NCBI GenBank assembly: GCA_034440615.1
Contig: JAOTOM010003689.1
Coordinates: 113,625-177,624 of the forward strand
From: Ashinkailepas kermadecensis
Lineage: Eukaryota > Arthropoda > Thecostraca > Neolepadidae
Length of the DNA: 64,000 nucleotides
Direction: 5' to 3'
Position 1 is the stretch's first letter, and every line of letters begins with the position of its first letter. The notes under the pieces are model-generated. The model did no database searches, was not told the DNA's origin, and saw nothing but the letters and a program-made list of their open reading frames with translations. The position numbers and the translations under genes were made by a program. Below are positions 54,515 through 64,000 of the stretch, in pieces.

Positions 54515-57500
54515 CTGCCACAGGGGGACGATAATCTTTGAGAAGTGGGGGAGGGGATTTATAAGACCTTTATCGGGGTACTTTTCGGCTACAGAGCAAC
54601 GTGAATCTCGTTATGAAGGAATATACATGCATATATATATATGTATATACCTGCTTCCTTATCACAGAAGAAACTCAATCGAGTCCACTTCACAAACGAC
54701 CAAGAGAGGACATTGGACAGAGAAAGGGATGCACACTATTTTCGGGAATGCTTACTATGACCCTGAGGGCTTTGCAAAAATGTCTAGGGGTATAAGGTAA
54801 TAGTGGCAGCGTTGCATTTTACATGACCGTTTCACGCGCCGCTTAAGCATGTTCACAACCGATTTTAAACTCAAATCCTTCGCTAACCTTGCTATGCCAC
54901 CAGTTGAACATACCGCCAATGAATATAATTAACAACTATGAAAGAAACAGGTAAAACCCCGATAATGTTTTTAACACTTCGACAATCCATGCATTGCAAG
55001 AGTTTAGTGCTTTCTCATCACACTCCTATCGCCTGGGGATCTGAGGCGTAGTATGTATAGATATAGATTAGTAGGCATGCGAGTCATTAGGGATATCATT
55101 AGAGAGCAGCTGCATGAAGGGTAATGAACATACTTGAAGCAAAATAAAAGTACGGCAAGTGTGTCCACAAAGGACTACCAGGCGACACCCTTAGTCATTG
55201 TAATGCTCTCACTTTATTTTCGACAACTTCATTTCATGGGATTGATGATGATAAATTGGAGTTTAGGGGCGCGTCGACTGCCAGTCATTTTGCTATTTCA
55301 TGGATTTTTCCTTCATTATTATCCATCTATTTGGGATACGTCCAATCTACGTACACCCTCGTTATGTTTTTATGCATGACTATGCAGTCTTACTTATTAC
55401 CGAATGTCCCTATAATAATTATTTTTCAGAAGGAACTTCCGCTCGTTGACCATCACTACTTCTTAATGTCACCTCATTGAATTAGGATAGCCCTCAGCAC
55501 TTAGCAGCCTTAACGGCTACTCTTCTCGACGCAGAAGTTCTAAAGAAAAGGACTAAGCGCCTCTACGTTCGATACCAATTTCGTTCCACGCAGTGGTCAG
55601 CTGTTCAACATGCATCAGGAGCAGTGTGGGATTTACACTTTGTATTCCTGGATGTCGAGAGGAAAATGTTTGGCTAATCAAATATGGAGAGCATATTATT
55701 CTTCAAATCTGAGAGGCCCTAATCTCAGTTTGCACTTTCCATTGCGGCTTAAACACTTCATCTAGAGCAGTGCAGAGGCGCAGCCAAAAGGGGGAGGGGC
55801 GGCAGCCTTCCCCATAGGAACCAAGAATGCAACAGATGAAACAAAACAAAAAATTGACTCTCATCACCCAAAATAAAATTTCCGACGCGCTTCGCGCGAC
55901 GAAAGCACTTCTCCGTGTTTGCAGTTTGCAGCGTTGTCCAGCGCACCAAGTCGGCATTTGCAGTTGCTGCCGGCACAGGGCTCCCGCCCACTTCAAAGGC
56001 TTCCCATAGATAACGAATACTGCCATAATGGGGACCTTCCTACTCCAAAGGGAGCGACGACTTCTCCGCAGTTCCTGAAAGCTTAGTTGGCTTCATAGTG
56101 TGGGGCGATGCAGATCTGGGAAGCTACTACCTGACCAGATGGAACGCTTCGTTTGAAGTGGGGACATGCTAAGCTGCGAATTCGCAATTTGAAGCTGCGG
56201 TTACAATAATCAAGAATGTGTAAAGCTTACCATGGCTATTCCGACGGGTTTTCTGGACTACATCTTTTCAATTAAATTACATACATGTATGTGTACATGT
56301 AGTATACATTCAATTTCAATTACATCGATTTCAAGTCAATATCAAATCAGGTCACATAGATATAGCCTGAAACGTACCGAAGTACATACATGTATTCCAG
56401 GCACTCTAGAGGTTGACGTACGGGTGTCACTACGAAGGAAAAATGGCTATACCAAGATAAATTTGCATCCCAAGTTCATTTCTTATGTCATTGGGTACAG
56501 AAATTCGATTTATAGATCTCGGAGTATTATCGAAAATAATGTTTATTTATTACAAATAGTTCAATTTTTGTCGATAGTTGTCGAAGAAGGTGGGAATCTA
56601 GTGGCATTTATTTGATGACAATATCAATTTCTGAGCGCAACTGCTTCGAAAATTTCAGCTTTAATAGTTCATGACATAGTTTAAATTATTTGACCGTGAC
56701 GGGATCGATGACATTGACCTTTGCACGTGTCACCTGAGTCAGATTAACCATTTACTTTGGATAGCACAAATATTGAAGCGTGAAATCACATTTGCTTGAC
56801 GACCCGGGTCCGAAAACCACGGCGAAGACTGGCAACTGACATCCCGACATCGACCCGCTTGACTTCACCTGGAATGTCAGGCAAAAGAGATAGATACAAA
56901 TGTGAAACTGAACAAGTTCATGGATATAGCTACAAATTCCCGTTTACCACATCTATCTAGCTTCATTAGAACAAAAGTTAGCGAGGGAAGAAAATTGAGC
57001 ACCCTAGCATCTCGAGGGGTAGAAAATTATCCCACAATACCAGTTAAATCCGGAAAACACGGGGGATGAGAGTCGGCTATTGGAGATGGGTAGTAGTCCA
57101 TTGAAAAGCATTCAAAACAACCCTGGTTTTATGACCAGGCTGGGTCGTCTTCTCACGTTCAAGAAAGTATCTCGTTTGTTCGCTTCACACGTCAGCAAAT
57201 GCACTGGGTATATCTGTGGGATTGCACACCAATGCACAGATATCCTGAAAATCTCAGATATATCGATGTTTTTTAAGTTCTGTTATCTTATGGGTGAATG
57301 ATTGCTTCCCATAGCCTCAGGGCGCAGCGACTACATTGGCCATTTCGGGCATATTCATCATGGGGATGACCTCGTTGGCCCCTGAATCCTCCCACGCTTA
57401 GCGGTATGAACATAACCAGGGATCAAATCCATGCGCTACAAGTCTGGTCTTTTGTTAAGGCAGGCACCTCGTTAAGGGGCTTTCGATATTGTTGAGATGC

Positions 57501-57523
57501 AAGCACAGTGTGTGAAATGAATC
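54515..57523. other. Gene-free segment, probable 5' side of MORN4
   Basis: No MORN4 start exon recognised. A short TATATATATG run lies at 54633-54649. At 55769-56000 the minus strand resembles dispersed-repeat sequence (ends in GGCTGCGCCTCTG) without a clear boundary. The rest is unremarkable. Confidence 0.35.
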
Positions 57524-57533
57524 AAGTATTTCA

Positions 57534-57698
57534 AGGGGACGAGTGGTCTAGGGGTAAGATGCTCGTCTCACAATCGAAAGATTGTGGGTTCGAGTCTCAC
57601 CTGTCGCTACTCTTCGCCCGAGACCAATCGGCGTGAGAGATTGGCGACGCTATATGACTCAACGGTCGACGCGTCGTAAAACCAATAACCAACCAACG
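57534..57698 (+). mobile_element. tRNA-Val-like SINE with 10-bp target duplication
   Basis: Same head, body and AACC tail as the minus-strand SINE at 7852-8019. A box GTGGTCTAGGGG, CTCACAA loop, B box GGTTCGAGTC, then the shared body CCAATCGGCGTGAGAG and tail AACCAACCAAC. Flanks AAGTATTTCA at 57524-57533 and 57699-57708 are identical. Confidence 0.93.
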
Positions 57699-57708
57699 AA
57701 GTATTTCA

Positions 57709-58814
57709 GGAGCGCAAACAATTGCCGCAGAAGCAGATCGTTGTTGATTATATCATGCGAGCATCAGTTCTACTATGGTCGCAATCCATCTCCGGGATCG
57801 AAATGGTGCAGTTATCTCGCGATTACATGCGCAATGCCAATTTTCCGACATTTGTGACTTGTGGTTCAAATTACCTGAGTGCAATATGCATCACACACCT
57901 TACGAACTCCACTTCCGCCCACATTGGACGTAAAGTGCAGATTTCCGTCTGCCCACATTCAGTCAATATTAAAATATTACAGAACACTGCAGGCATCGAC
58001 ACCATAATCATTTACATTACGGATCACTCTCTCTCTCTCTCTTCGAAATCGTGGTGCTTCCTATTCAATGTCTCAGCAGTTTATATGTTTTCGGTCAAAG
58101 CATACTGCGATTCGTACTGAATTTTATATTGACAGACACACATCCATATATTGGAACACCAGAATTAGCATGTTCCCTTGAATTATATTGGTACTTCATG
58201 CATACCGAACTATTCGTCAAGTGGAATCAATGAGGTTTCACGATTCCGTTTGCATTTAAAGAACATTGGAGAGGAAAACACTGGAAAATGACAGGCCAAG
58301 TCAGCAAAATATATATATAATGCCAAAACAAAGACGACCTTGTGTGGCACCAGAATTTGACAATTTTAATAACTTTACTAACCCGTCATTGAATGCGGAA
58401 GGCAGCCATCAACTAACATATCACCGTATCAGATAAACCACGCGCCGCAAGTACTTTAGTAACTGGGAATGCCGCTTCGGATTGTACGATTCAGGTGATG
58501 GCATGGACTGAAAGCTGTAACACAACACAACACAACACAACACGACAGCAAAATCACAGATCGCATGACTATATGGCAGCAAAGAATGCCACACAAACTA
58601 ACACAATCACTAGATATGACTAGATATGGCAGCAAACATGGGCACACAAGTGGGACACGGCACCAGGTTAACATGGACAAGTTATCGCGTCAGCGCGTCA
58701 CGATGGCTGACCAGTAAGCTGACCGGCAAGTTCCGACAGCGCGCAGCACACGACACCGTTGGTTAGCGCCGCCAGGGTGGCGAACACATCCGCCCGACAC
58801 AGCACGCCGCGTCG
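57709..58814. other. Gene-free segment, 3' side of the unidentified minus-strand gene
   Basis: Probably includes the 3' UTR and downstream DNA of the gene ending at 58815. A (CT) run (58026-58042) and ACACA repeats (58519-58542) are present. No other signal. Confidence 0.4.
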
Positions 58815-59422
58815 TCACGTGGTCTGCTCGCCGGCGCGAAGCTCGTCCAGCGCACGCCGGTACAGCGAGTCGAGCTCGGCGGGCAGCTCGGCAGAGTCGC
58901 GGCGAGCCGCCGGCGCCGCCGCCGCCGCCGCCCGCTTGGGGCTGCCGAGCACCTGCACGTCCGGCTGGTGCGAGTCGGCGACGACGCGCGCCGGCCGCGA
59001 GTTGGCGTCCTGCCGCAGACAGCGCACGTACCGGTCCAGCTGCTGGATGGACACGATCTCCTCGTCGGCCGACGACGAGTCGGCCCGCCGCGGCCGCGCC
59101 GCGCCGCACGCCGAGCCGGCGTCGCCCGAACAGCCGGACGAGCTGTCGAACGAGTCGGTCGGCCGGCCGCCTGTCGCCGGCGGGAGGCGTCGCCGGTCGG
59201 TGTTCGGCGGGCTCGGACGTGCTCCAGTGCCCGGAGGGCTCGGTTGTCCATCTGTGCTGGGAGGGCTCGGATGTGCGTCGGTGCTCGGAGGGCTCAGGTG
59301 CCCATCTGCACTCGGCGGACAGGGTTGTACGTCAGTAGCCGGCGAGGGTGGCACGTCGCCACCGGTCTCCACTTCTCTCAGGATCTGTTCACTCTCTCTA
59401 TCCAGATTTGTAGCCGAGTAGC
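58815..59422 (-). CDS. Unidentified protein, terminal exon (Ser/Pro repeats and acidic C-terminal part)
   Basis: Minus strand, 608 nt after the acceptor GGTCTGCCCACAG (59435-59423). It begins YSATNLDRESEQILREVETG, then five to six imperfect 10-residue repeats such as PSPPSTDGQP encoded by a 30-bp internal repeat (59170-59345). A Ser/Asp-rich patch with FDSSSGCSGDAG follows, then EEIVSIQQLDRYVRCLRQD, an Ala run, and a helical end ELDSLYRRALDELRAGEQTT before TGA at 58817-58815. Codon use is as G/C-rich as in the lectin exon. The two leading bases GC complete a Gly codon with exon 60328-60446. I do not recognise the family; short helices suggest a scaffold-like protein. Confidence 0.72.
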
Positions 59423-59572
59423 CTGTGGGCAGACCGAGATTGCTGCCTTTGCTTAGTCTGCTTTAAAAACACGTCAACTACAGCCATGGTATGGTGTGGT
59501 ACTTAAACTTGTCTTGGCCTACAACTTGGCTAGTCTAAACCTTGGTTTTAAACTTGTTTGGCCTTTTACTGA

Positions 59573-59665
59573 TTGGTTGGTTATTGGTTTTACGACACGT
59601 CGACCGTTGAGTCATGTAGCGTCGCCAATCTCTCACGCCGATTGGTCGCGGGCGAAGAGTAGCGA
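59573..59665 (-). mobile_element. 5'-truncated SINE, AACC tail, with 12-bp target duplication
   Basis: Body and tail only of the SINE family at 7852, on the minus strand. Flanks GCCTTTTACTGA at 59561-59572 and 59666-59677 are identical. It lies in the intron between exons 60328-60446 and 58815-59422. Confidence 0.9.
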
Positions 59666-60028
59666 GCCTTTTACTGAAGAATCCCACGGGCCAACACTAC
59701 TGAAATGATATCGCCTAATTACTCTAAGTTGAAATTAAATGCACCAGAACGGAGCAAAAGCTTAGAGCACATATTGGCAACAATTATTCCGTCGGAAACA
59801 CATAGTCAACGCTGAGGTAGCCGACTCAGGGCTACCTCACATCAGGTTAGTTACTGATCTGGAGATTATCTCAGATCGGGATAGTTATTGATCCCGAGTT
59901 GTCCCTCATCCGGCCCCAAACCCAGGGTTATCTCCCACAGGTTGGTTACTGATCCGGGATTACCAGTTTTAAAAACCGGTCACGTGGTCGAGCGGGTCCT
60001 GGCTCAGAGTTACGTCACATCAGGTCAG

Positions 60029-60327
60029 CCGTGGGTCCAGGGTTACCACCCATCAGGCCAGCCACGGGTCCAAGGTTACCTCCCATTAGGCCACCCGCGG
60101 GTCCAGGCTCGGAGTTACCTCCCACGAGGTCAACCGTGTGTCCAGGGTTACCTCCCATCAGGCAAGCCGCGGATCCAGGCCCAGAGTTACCTCCAATCAG
60201 GTCAACCGTGGGTCCAGGGTTGCCTCTCATCCGCTCCGCTGTGCGTCCAAGGTTACCTCATCAGGCCAGCCGTAGATGCAGGGTTACCCCCCCACCAGAT
60301 CAGCCACGGGTCCAGGCCCACGGTTAC
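60029..60327 (-). repeat. 33-bp minisatellite that repeats an exon end and its splice donor
   Basis: About nine units of 33 bp (some 39 bp with a six-base insertion). On the minus strand each reads GACCTGATGGGAG/GTAACC plus TGGACCCGTGG or a variant, repeating the end of exon 60328-60446 (GACCTGATGAGAG/GTAACC). Counting the native donor, eight of nine keep GT and one has GC. A more diverged version continues to about 59850. Confidence 0.88.
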
Positions 60328-60446
60328 CTCTCATCAGGTCGGCGGACGGTTGCACCGGCAGCCGGTGTCGGGCGGCCAGCAGACGCAGCTGGGAGCAGTG
60401 TTCGGCCAGCAGACTGCCGGCCATAGCGTCGGGTGAGCAACAGCGC
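60328..60446 (-). CDS. Unidentified protein, third exon from the end of those seen
   Basis: Minus strand, 119 nt, between acceptor GACGTCATCAG (60457-60447) and donor GAGAG/GTAACC. It encodes RCCSPDAMAGSLLAEHCSQL and then RLLAARHRLPVQPSADLMR, an amphipathic helix rich in Leu/Ala/Arg. The first base completes an Arg codon with the previous exon (CG+G) and the last G completes Gly with the next (G+GC). Phase agreement on both sides supports the exon strongly. The 33-bp minisatellite begins at its donor. Confidence 0.72.
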
Positions 60447-60524
60447 CTGATGACGTCACGCCACACCAACACACATCGTCAGCTGCCCGGCGCCAAACAA
60501 CACCACAAACGACACCACACCGCC

Positions 60525-60809
60525 ACTGTGTGGACTGAACAGTGTGGACTGAACACAGTGTCGACTGAGCACAGTGTGGACTGAACACAGTGTGGACCGA
60601 ACAGTGGGCTGAGCACAGTGTGGACTGAACACAGTGTGGACTTCGGTCACAGTGTGGACTGAACACAGCGTGAACTGAACACAGTGTAGCTGAACACAGT
60701 TGGACTGAACACATGCGGCTGAACAGTGTGGTGGCCGAACAGTGTGGACTGAACACAGCGTGAACTGAACACAGTGTAGACTGAACATAGTGTGGACTGA
60801 ACACAGGGC
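60525..60809. repeat. 16-bp minisatellite
   Basis: About 17 units of a 16-bp repeat (TGGACTGAACACAGTG), with a few shortened copies. It lies in the intron between exons 60943-61093 and 60328-60446. Confidence 0.94.
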
Positions 60810-60823
60810 TCCACCGGGCGAGC

Positions 60824-60916
60824 CCCGCCCTTTCTGCCAGGGTGAGAGGCAGGCGACGCCATATGGCCTCAGTTGCTAAGCGCGTCGTAAAGGCACAATC
60901 CAATCCAATCAAATCT
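60824..60916 (+). mobile_element. 5'-truncated SINE, AATCC tail, with 11-bp target duplication
   Basis: The body (GTGAGAGGCAGGCGACGCCA, AGCGCGTCGTAAAGGC) is related to that of the other SINEs, with tail CAATCCAATCCAATC as in the 6001 copy. Flanks ACCGGGCGAGC at 60813-60823 and 60917-60927 are identical. It sits 26 bp inside the intron, next to a splice donor. Confidence 0.85.
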
Positions 60917-60942
60917 ACCGGGCGAGCGCCGGCCACACTGAC

Positions 60943-61093
60943 CGGTTCGCCTTGCGCTGGTGCGACAGAGCCGTGCACTTGTCCTGCAGCTGCTCCAGCA
61001 GGGCGGCGCACAGCGAGCGCAGGTCAGAGAGCGTGGCCGGCGTGTCGGACAGCTCGCCGCCGCCGCTGCCGCTGGTGCGCAGCATCTCCTCCA
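60943..61093 (-). CDS. Unidentified protein, coiled-coil exon
   Basis: Minus strand, 151 nt, between acceptor GTGTGCCGGTGCAG and donor GAACCG/GTCAGT (60942-60941). It encodes VEEMLRTSGSGGGELSDTPA followed by TLSDLRSLCAALLEQLQDKC and TALSHQRKANR, a Leu-heptad-like helix. The leading TG completes Val with the previous exon (G+TG) and the trailing CG completes Arg with the next. The acceptor has only a short pyrimidine tract. The helix suggests dimerisation or scaffold function; the family is not recognised. Confidence 0.75.
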
Positions 61094-62385
61094 CTGCACC
61101 GGCACACCAGGTCACACCAGGTCAATGTCACATCAAACCACATCTTTCAGCATCAGAGCGTGTATTCGTAAGCCTACCCTGGTCACCTCGGGTCATCGCG
61201 TCACAACACGTCACCCGGGAGCAATGTCGCATCGGGTCCGTCACACATTGCGCAGATCGCCGAGAACGAGTTTAGATCGCCATCATCTGACGGTACTCTC
61301 ACGGGAGGACACAGACAATGGTACGTGGTAAGAGAATTGGGCTTCGCACTGGCATGCGGTGTTATTCAGCATTATGTTACATCCCAAAGCGCCACAACTG
61401 GCCCAGTTGAGTGATTAGTCCGCATTACCCTGGACTGAGCTCAATATCCAGTCAATGAGGTAAAGTATAGTTAAATGTGTTAATCACATAATATCCTGAC
61501 CTACTGCACGTAACATTGCGCGGCTCAACATGCCGCCATTAATTCCTTGAAATCGGACAGCTGGCCCAACCTTCACGAACCGTGTTGCCTTTAATAAGCT
61601 ACCGATGCCTTAATGTGCCAAGGTCACCTCCTGTCACACCACAGGGCGCATCACAGACCGTCCTATCCCATGTAATACGTCATGCACCAGGCAAGGCAAA
61701 TTATCATGCTTTATGATGCCCAAGTGGGGCGGCTATGGGCTCGTTCAACATGCTCCGATAAACATCGCACGACACCAAGGTTGCTATGCCGACGCTGATA
61801 TCACAGATCAAGTTGTAAATTGTTCCTCAGGTCACGCGGGATGTTAAGTTGCAGATCAGAATGCTTCGGTGACAATTAATTGACTCCTCTCGGTAGCTCT
61901 GCAATTTTCTGGGATTATTTGCACATTTAAACGCTAAAAAACATCGCAGAACGTTTATGCCACACGACTCGGCAAAATTGTTTTTGTCATTCCTCTCCAC
62001 AAATAGTCATCATATTTCTTATGTCCCCTTTTACTGTGTGGAAGGGTGGAAGGGTGGAAGGGTGGAGGGCTGAAAGGCGGACCCAGCCAATTAAACCTCC
62101 CCAATCCTGGCCTACGTATCATTGTACCAACGTATCTAGTGAACGAGCAGGAGTAATCATAGTAAGCGAAACAACAAAAAGTAATAAACCCAGCACCATC
62201 GAGTTTCAGCAGCTGTTCACACGAGCTCACGACACCTACCAATGCCATGGGGACAAGATGACAAACATAGCTGCTACGTTCTCAAGTTCCAAAAGCAATG
62301 AAGCATCCATAACCTGTTAATTCCATCGAAAGCAGGATGGTAACAGTCAACAACTTTCGGAATCACCTTGCCATTTAGTTACTAA
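61094..62385 (-). other. Intron of the unidentified gene, unique part
   Basis: No further exon is evident. A GGAAGGGTGGAAGGGTGGA micro-repeat lies at 62041-62068. Otherwise nothing recognised. Confidence 0.4.
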
Positions 62386-62819
62386 AACCTACACTGTGGT
62401 TTGGTGGCGATGCAACTTTGCCCATCGTTTAGTGATTATGAGACATTTACACTTGGGTTTGGTGGTGTCCACACATACCCTGTCACATGGTGAGGACCAC
62501 ACCTGCCCTGTCATACACCTCTTTTTATTTGTATGACGTGAGGCTGTAATAGCCACAAGTTAATTGTGGATGGCCTTAATACATGTATGTCTGTCTGTCT
62601 GTCTGAGGACCACACATACCCTGTTATATGGTAAGGACCACACATACCCTGTCCTATAGTGAGGACGACACCTACCCTGACATTTGGTGATAGCCACACC
62701 TACCGTATCATATGGTGAGCACCACACCTGCTTTGCAGCTTGGTGATCACACTTATCCCATAATTTGGTGGGGATCACACCTACATTGTCGCTTGATAGG
62801 GCCACACATACCCTGTTGT

Positions 62820-62851
62820 TTGATGAGGCCACACAGATGTGGCCTCATCAA
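62820..62851. repeat. Perfect hairpin, 13-bp arms, 6-nt loop
   Basis: TTGATGAGGCCAC and GTGGCCTCATCAA around ACAGAT, at a join between array units. Confidence 0.92.
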
Positions 62852-62944
62852 TGGTAGGTCTACCATTCAGTTTGGTAACGACCTCGCTTGCCCTCCGCTT
62901 GGTGAAATTCAGGCACCTACCCTTGCCGCTTGTGACGTTCAGGC

Positions 62945-62966
62945 CGTTTTGTGACGTCACAAAACG
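62945..62966. repeat. Perfect 22-bp palindrome centred on TGACGTCA
   Basis: The reverse complement is identical over 62945-62966. The core GTGACGTCAC contains a full CRE consensus. It lies where the diverged and conserved parts of the 30-bp array meet. Confidence 0.93.
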
Positions 62967-63359
62967 TCACCTATACGGCCGTTTTGTGACGTTCGGGCAC
63001 CCACTCTGTTGTTCGGTGACGTTCAGGCACATACCCTGCCGTTTAATGGTGTTTAGACACCTACCCTGCGGTTTTATGATGCTCAGACACCTACCCTGCC
63101 GTTTGGTGATGTCCAGACATCTACCCTATCGCTTGATGATGTTCAGACACCTACCCTGCCGTTTGGTGATGTTCACATACCTATCCTGCCGTTTGATGAC
63201 TTTCAGACACCTACCCTGCCGTTTCATGATGTTCAGGCACATGCCCTGCCGTTTGGTGATTTCCAGACACCTACCCTGCCGTTTGGTGATGTTCAGACAC
63301 CTACCCTGCCGTTGGTGATGGACACCTACCCTGCCGTTTGGTGATGTTCAGACACCTAC

Positions 63360-63642
63360 CCTGCCGTTTGGTGACGATCAATGCCGACGAGTCGGGCGTG
63401 CCCAGGCGGAGAATGCCCTTGTTTTTGCGTGCCTCCACCAGTGTCTGTAGAATGGCATGAGTGTCGCCAGTTAAGCCGTGCGACATCGGCGACAACCACT
63501 TGGCACAGCCGACAACGCCCCCATCCCCACCATCCTTCCCGTCTCGTACCACTGAATCGGGTGTCACTATTGCAATCTTGTGCGCCAGCAGCCTGGACAA
63601 TACCGTGCTCAGCGCGGAGCTGTGAACTCCTGAGAGCGCCAG
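63360..63642 (-). CDS. Unidentified protein, first exon seen in this window
   Basis: Minus strand, 283 nt, ending at donor GGCAGG/GTAGGT (63359-63358). It encodes LALSGVHSSALSTVLSRLLA, then HKIAIVTPDSVVRDG, a Gly/Asp-rich loop, CAKWLSPMSHGLTGDTHAIL and QTLVEARKNKGILRLGTPD, ending ALIVTKRQ. An in-frame TAA lies just upstream, so the exon begins between 63648 and 63642; the acceptor ACCAGACCAG has a poor pyrimidine tract. Its last base G completes Val with exon 60943-61093. All four exons together total 1161 nt (387 codons with stop), fully in frame. No family is recognised. The 30-bp minisatellite starts at its donor. Confidence 0.7.
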
Positions 63643-64000
63643 CTGGTCTGGTTAATACATGAAGTGTGTAGTTGCTGCATACGTACCCACCACCAGAGAT
63701 ATACCGCATGCAGGGCTACAAGCACGCCTTTGTGGTCTGTGCTAATTTAAGAAATGTATGTGTTTCAGTATCATAAATGAACAAATGACTATGAGTTTCA
63801 CTTCGGACGAAGATGCATGGCATTGTAATGCAACATAGCCCGAAGTATGCAAAACGAACCGCACTAAAAATATGAAAATACATAGGTAAAGCTTACACTG
63901 ATAATTCAAACCATTTTTGTATCTGAGGTTGGTCTGCGGTGCGACTTCGGGCTCTCCCCACATCGGTACCGCGGTGCAACCAACACGTGACATCAGCCAT
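63643..64000. other. Window edge, no feature recognised
   Basis: Upstream of the first exon seen on the minus strand; earlier exons are expected beyond 64000. Confidence 0.4.

Larger units (their letters stand above)
62386..63359 (-). repeat. 30-bp minisatellite that repeats an exon end and its splice donor
   Basis: On the minus strand the unit is ATCACCAAACGGCAGG/GTAGGTGTCTGAAC, the end of exon 63360-63642 plus its donor. The well-conserved part (62988-63359) has 13 copies counting the native donor; by my reading 11 keep GT at the donor position and eight keep AGGGTAGGT exactly. A diverged part continues to about 62386, with an unrelated insert near 62523-62600 and two palindromes (62820-62851, 62945-62966). 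Confidence 0.9.

Noticed and set aside
57534..57610. Functional tRNA-Val(CAC) gene
   Set aside because: Good A and B boxes, but attached to a SINE body and tail with target duplications, and with imperfect anticodon-stem pairing; the same unit occurs at 7852.

Overview
This is metazoan nuclear DNA, most likely from an arthropod. Genes are split by introns, non-LTR retrotransposons are abundant, tRNA-derived SINEs carry target-site duplications, and there are long (TA)n and (GA)n runs, many minisatellites and GC-rich third codon positions in host exons. I see no operons, ribosome-binding sites, CRISPR arrays or rRNA. Species cannot be fixed from the sequence alone.

Layout. 1-4430: a decayed I/Jockey-type LINE. 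5000-10165: mostly gene-free, with a SINE at 6001 and another at 7852. 10166-11407: a large GC-rich exon of a secreted fibrinogen-related lectin. 11408-16214: no clear gene. 16215-21760: a nearly full-length but frameshifted I-type LINE (ORF1 with zinc knuckles; ORF2 with endonuclease, RT, RNase H). 22858-23880: a CR1-type RT relic on the minus strand. 24307-24626: a hAT-type MITE. 24890-25870: an old tandem repeat. 27768-30252: a 2.5-kb hAT-type element with a perfect 8-bp duplication and a nested fold-back. 30671-32110: two minisatellites beside a possible exon. 36011-38690: a head-to-head inverted dimer of a Penelope-like element flanked by (TA)n. 41340-45180: a CR1/L2 LINE carrying two large minisatellites made from its own ORF. 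45650-53880: a dense minisatellite belt. 52194-54514 (minus): MORN4 homolog, with a damaged middle exon. 58815-63642 (minus): the last four exons of an unidentified coiled-coil and Ser/Pro-rich protein.

Most notable observation. In the minus-strand gene at 58.8-63.6 kb, two exons are followed directly by minisatellites whose repeat unit is the exon's own 3' end plus its 5' splice site. The periods are 30 and 33 bp, both multiples of three, so a downstream copy used as donor would extend the protein in frame. A third array (68 bp, 30.7-31.1 kb) does the same next to a less certain exon. The four exons are phase-compatible at all three junctions (283+151+119+608 nt = 387 codons including stop), which supports a real gene.

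How the parts relate. The host genes (lectin, MORN4 homolog, unidentified protein) are separate units and do not form a pathway. Most of the rest is mobile DNA: LINEs that could have supplied TPRT machinery, SINEs with TPRT-style duplications, a PLE using (TA)n targets, and non-autonomous hAT elements. Minisatellite birth from pre-existing coding or boundary sequence is the repeated theme.
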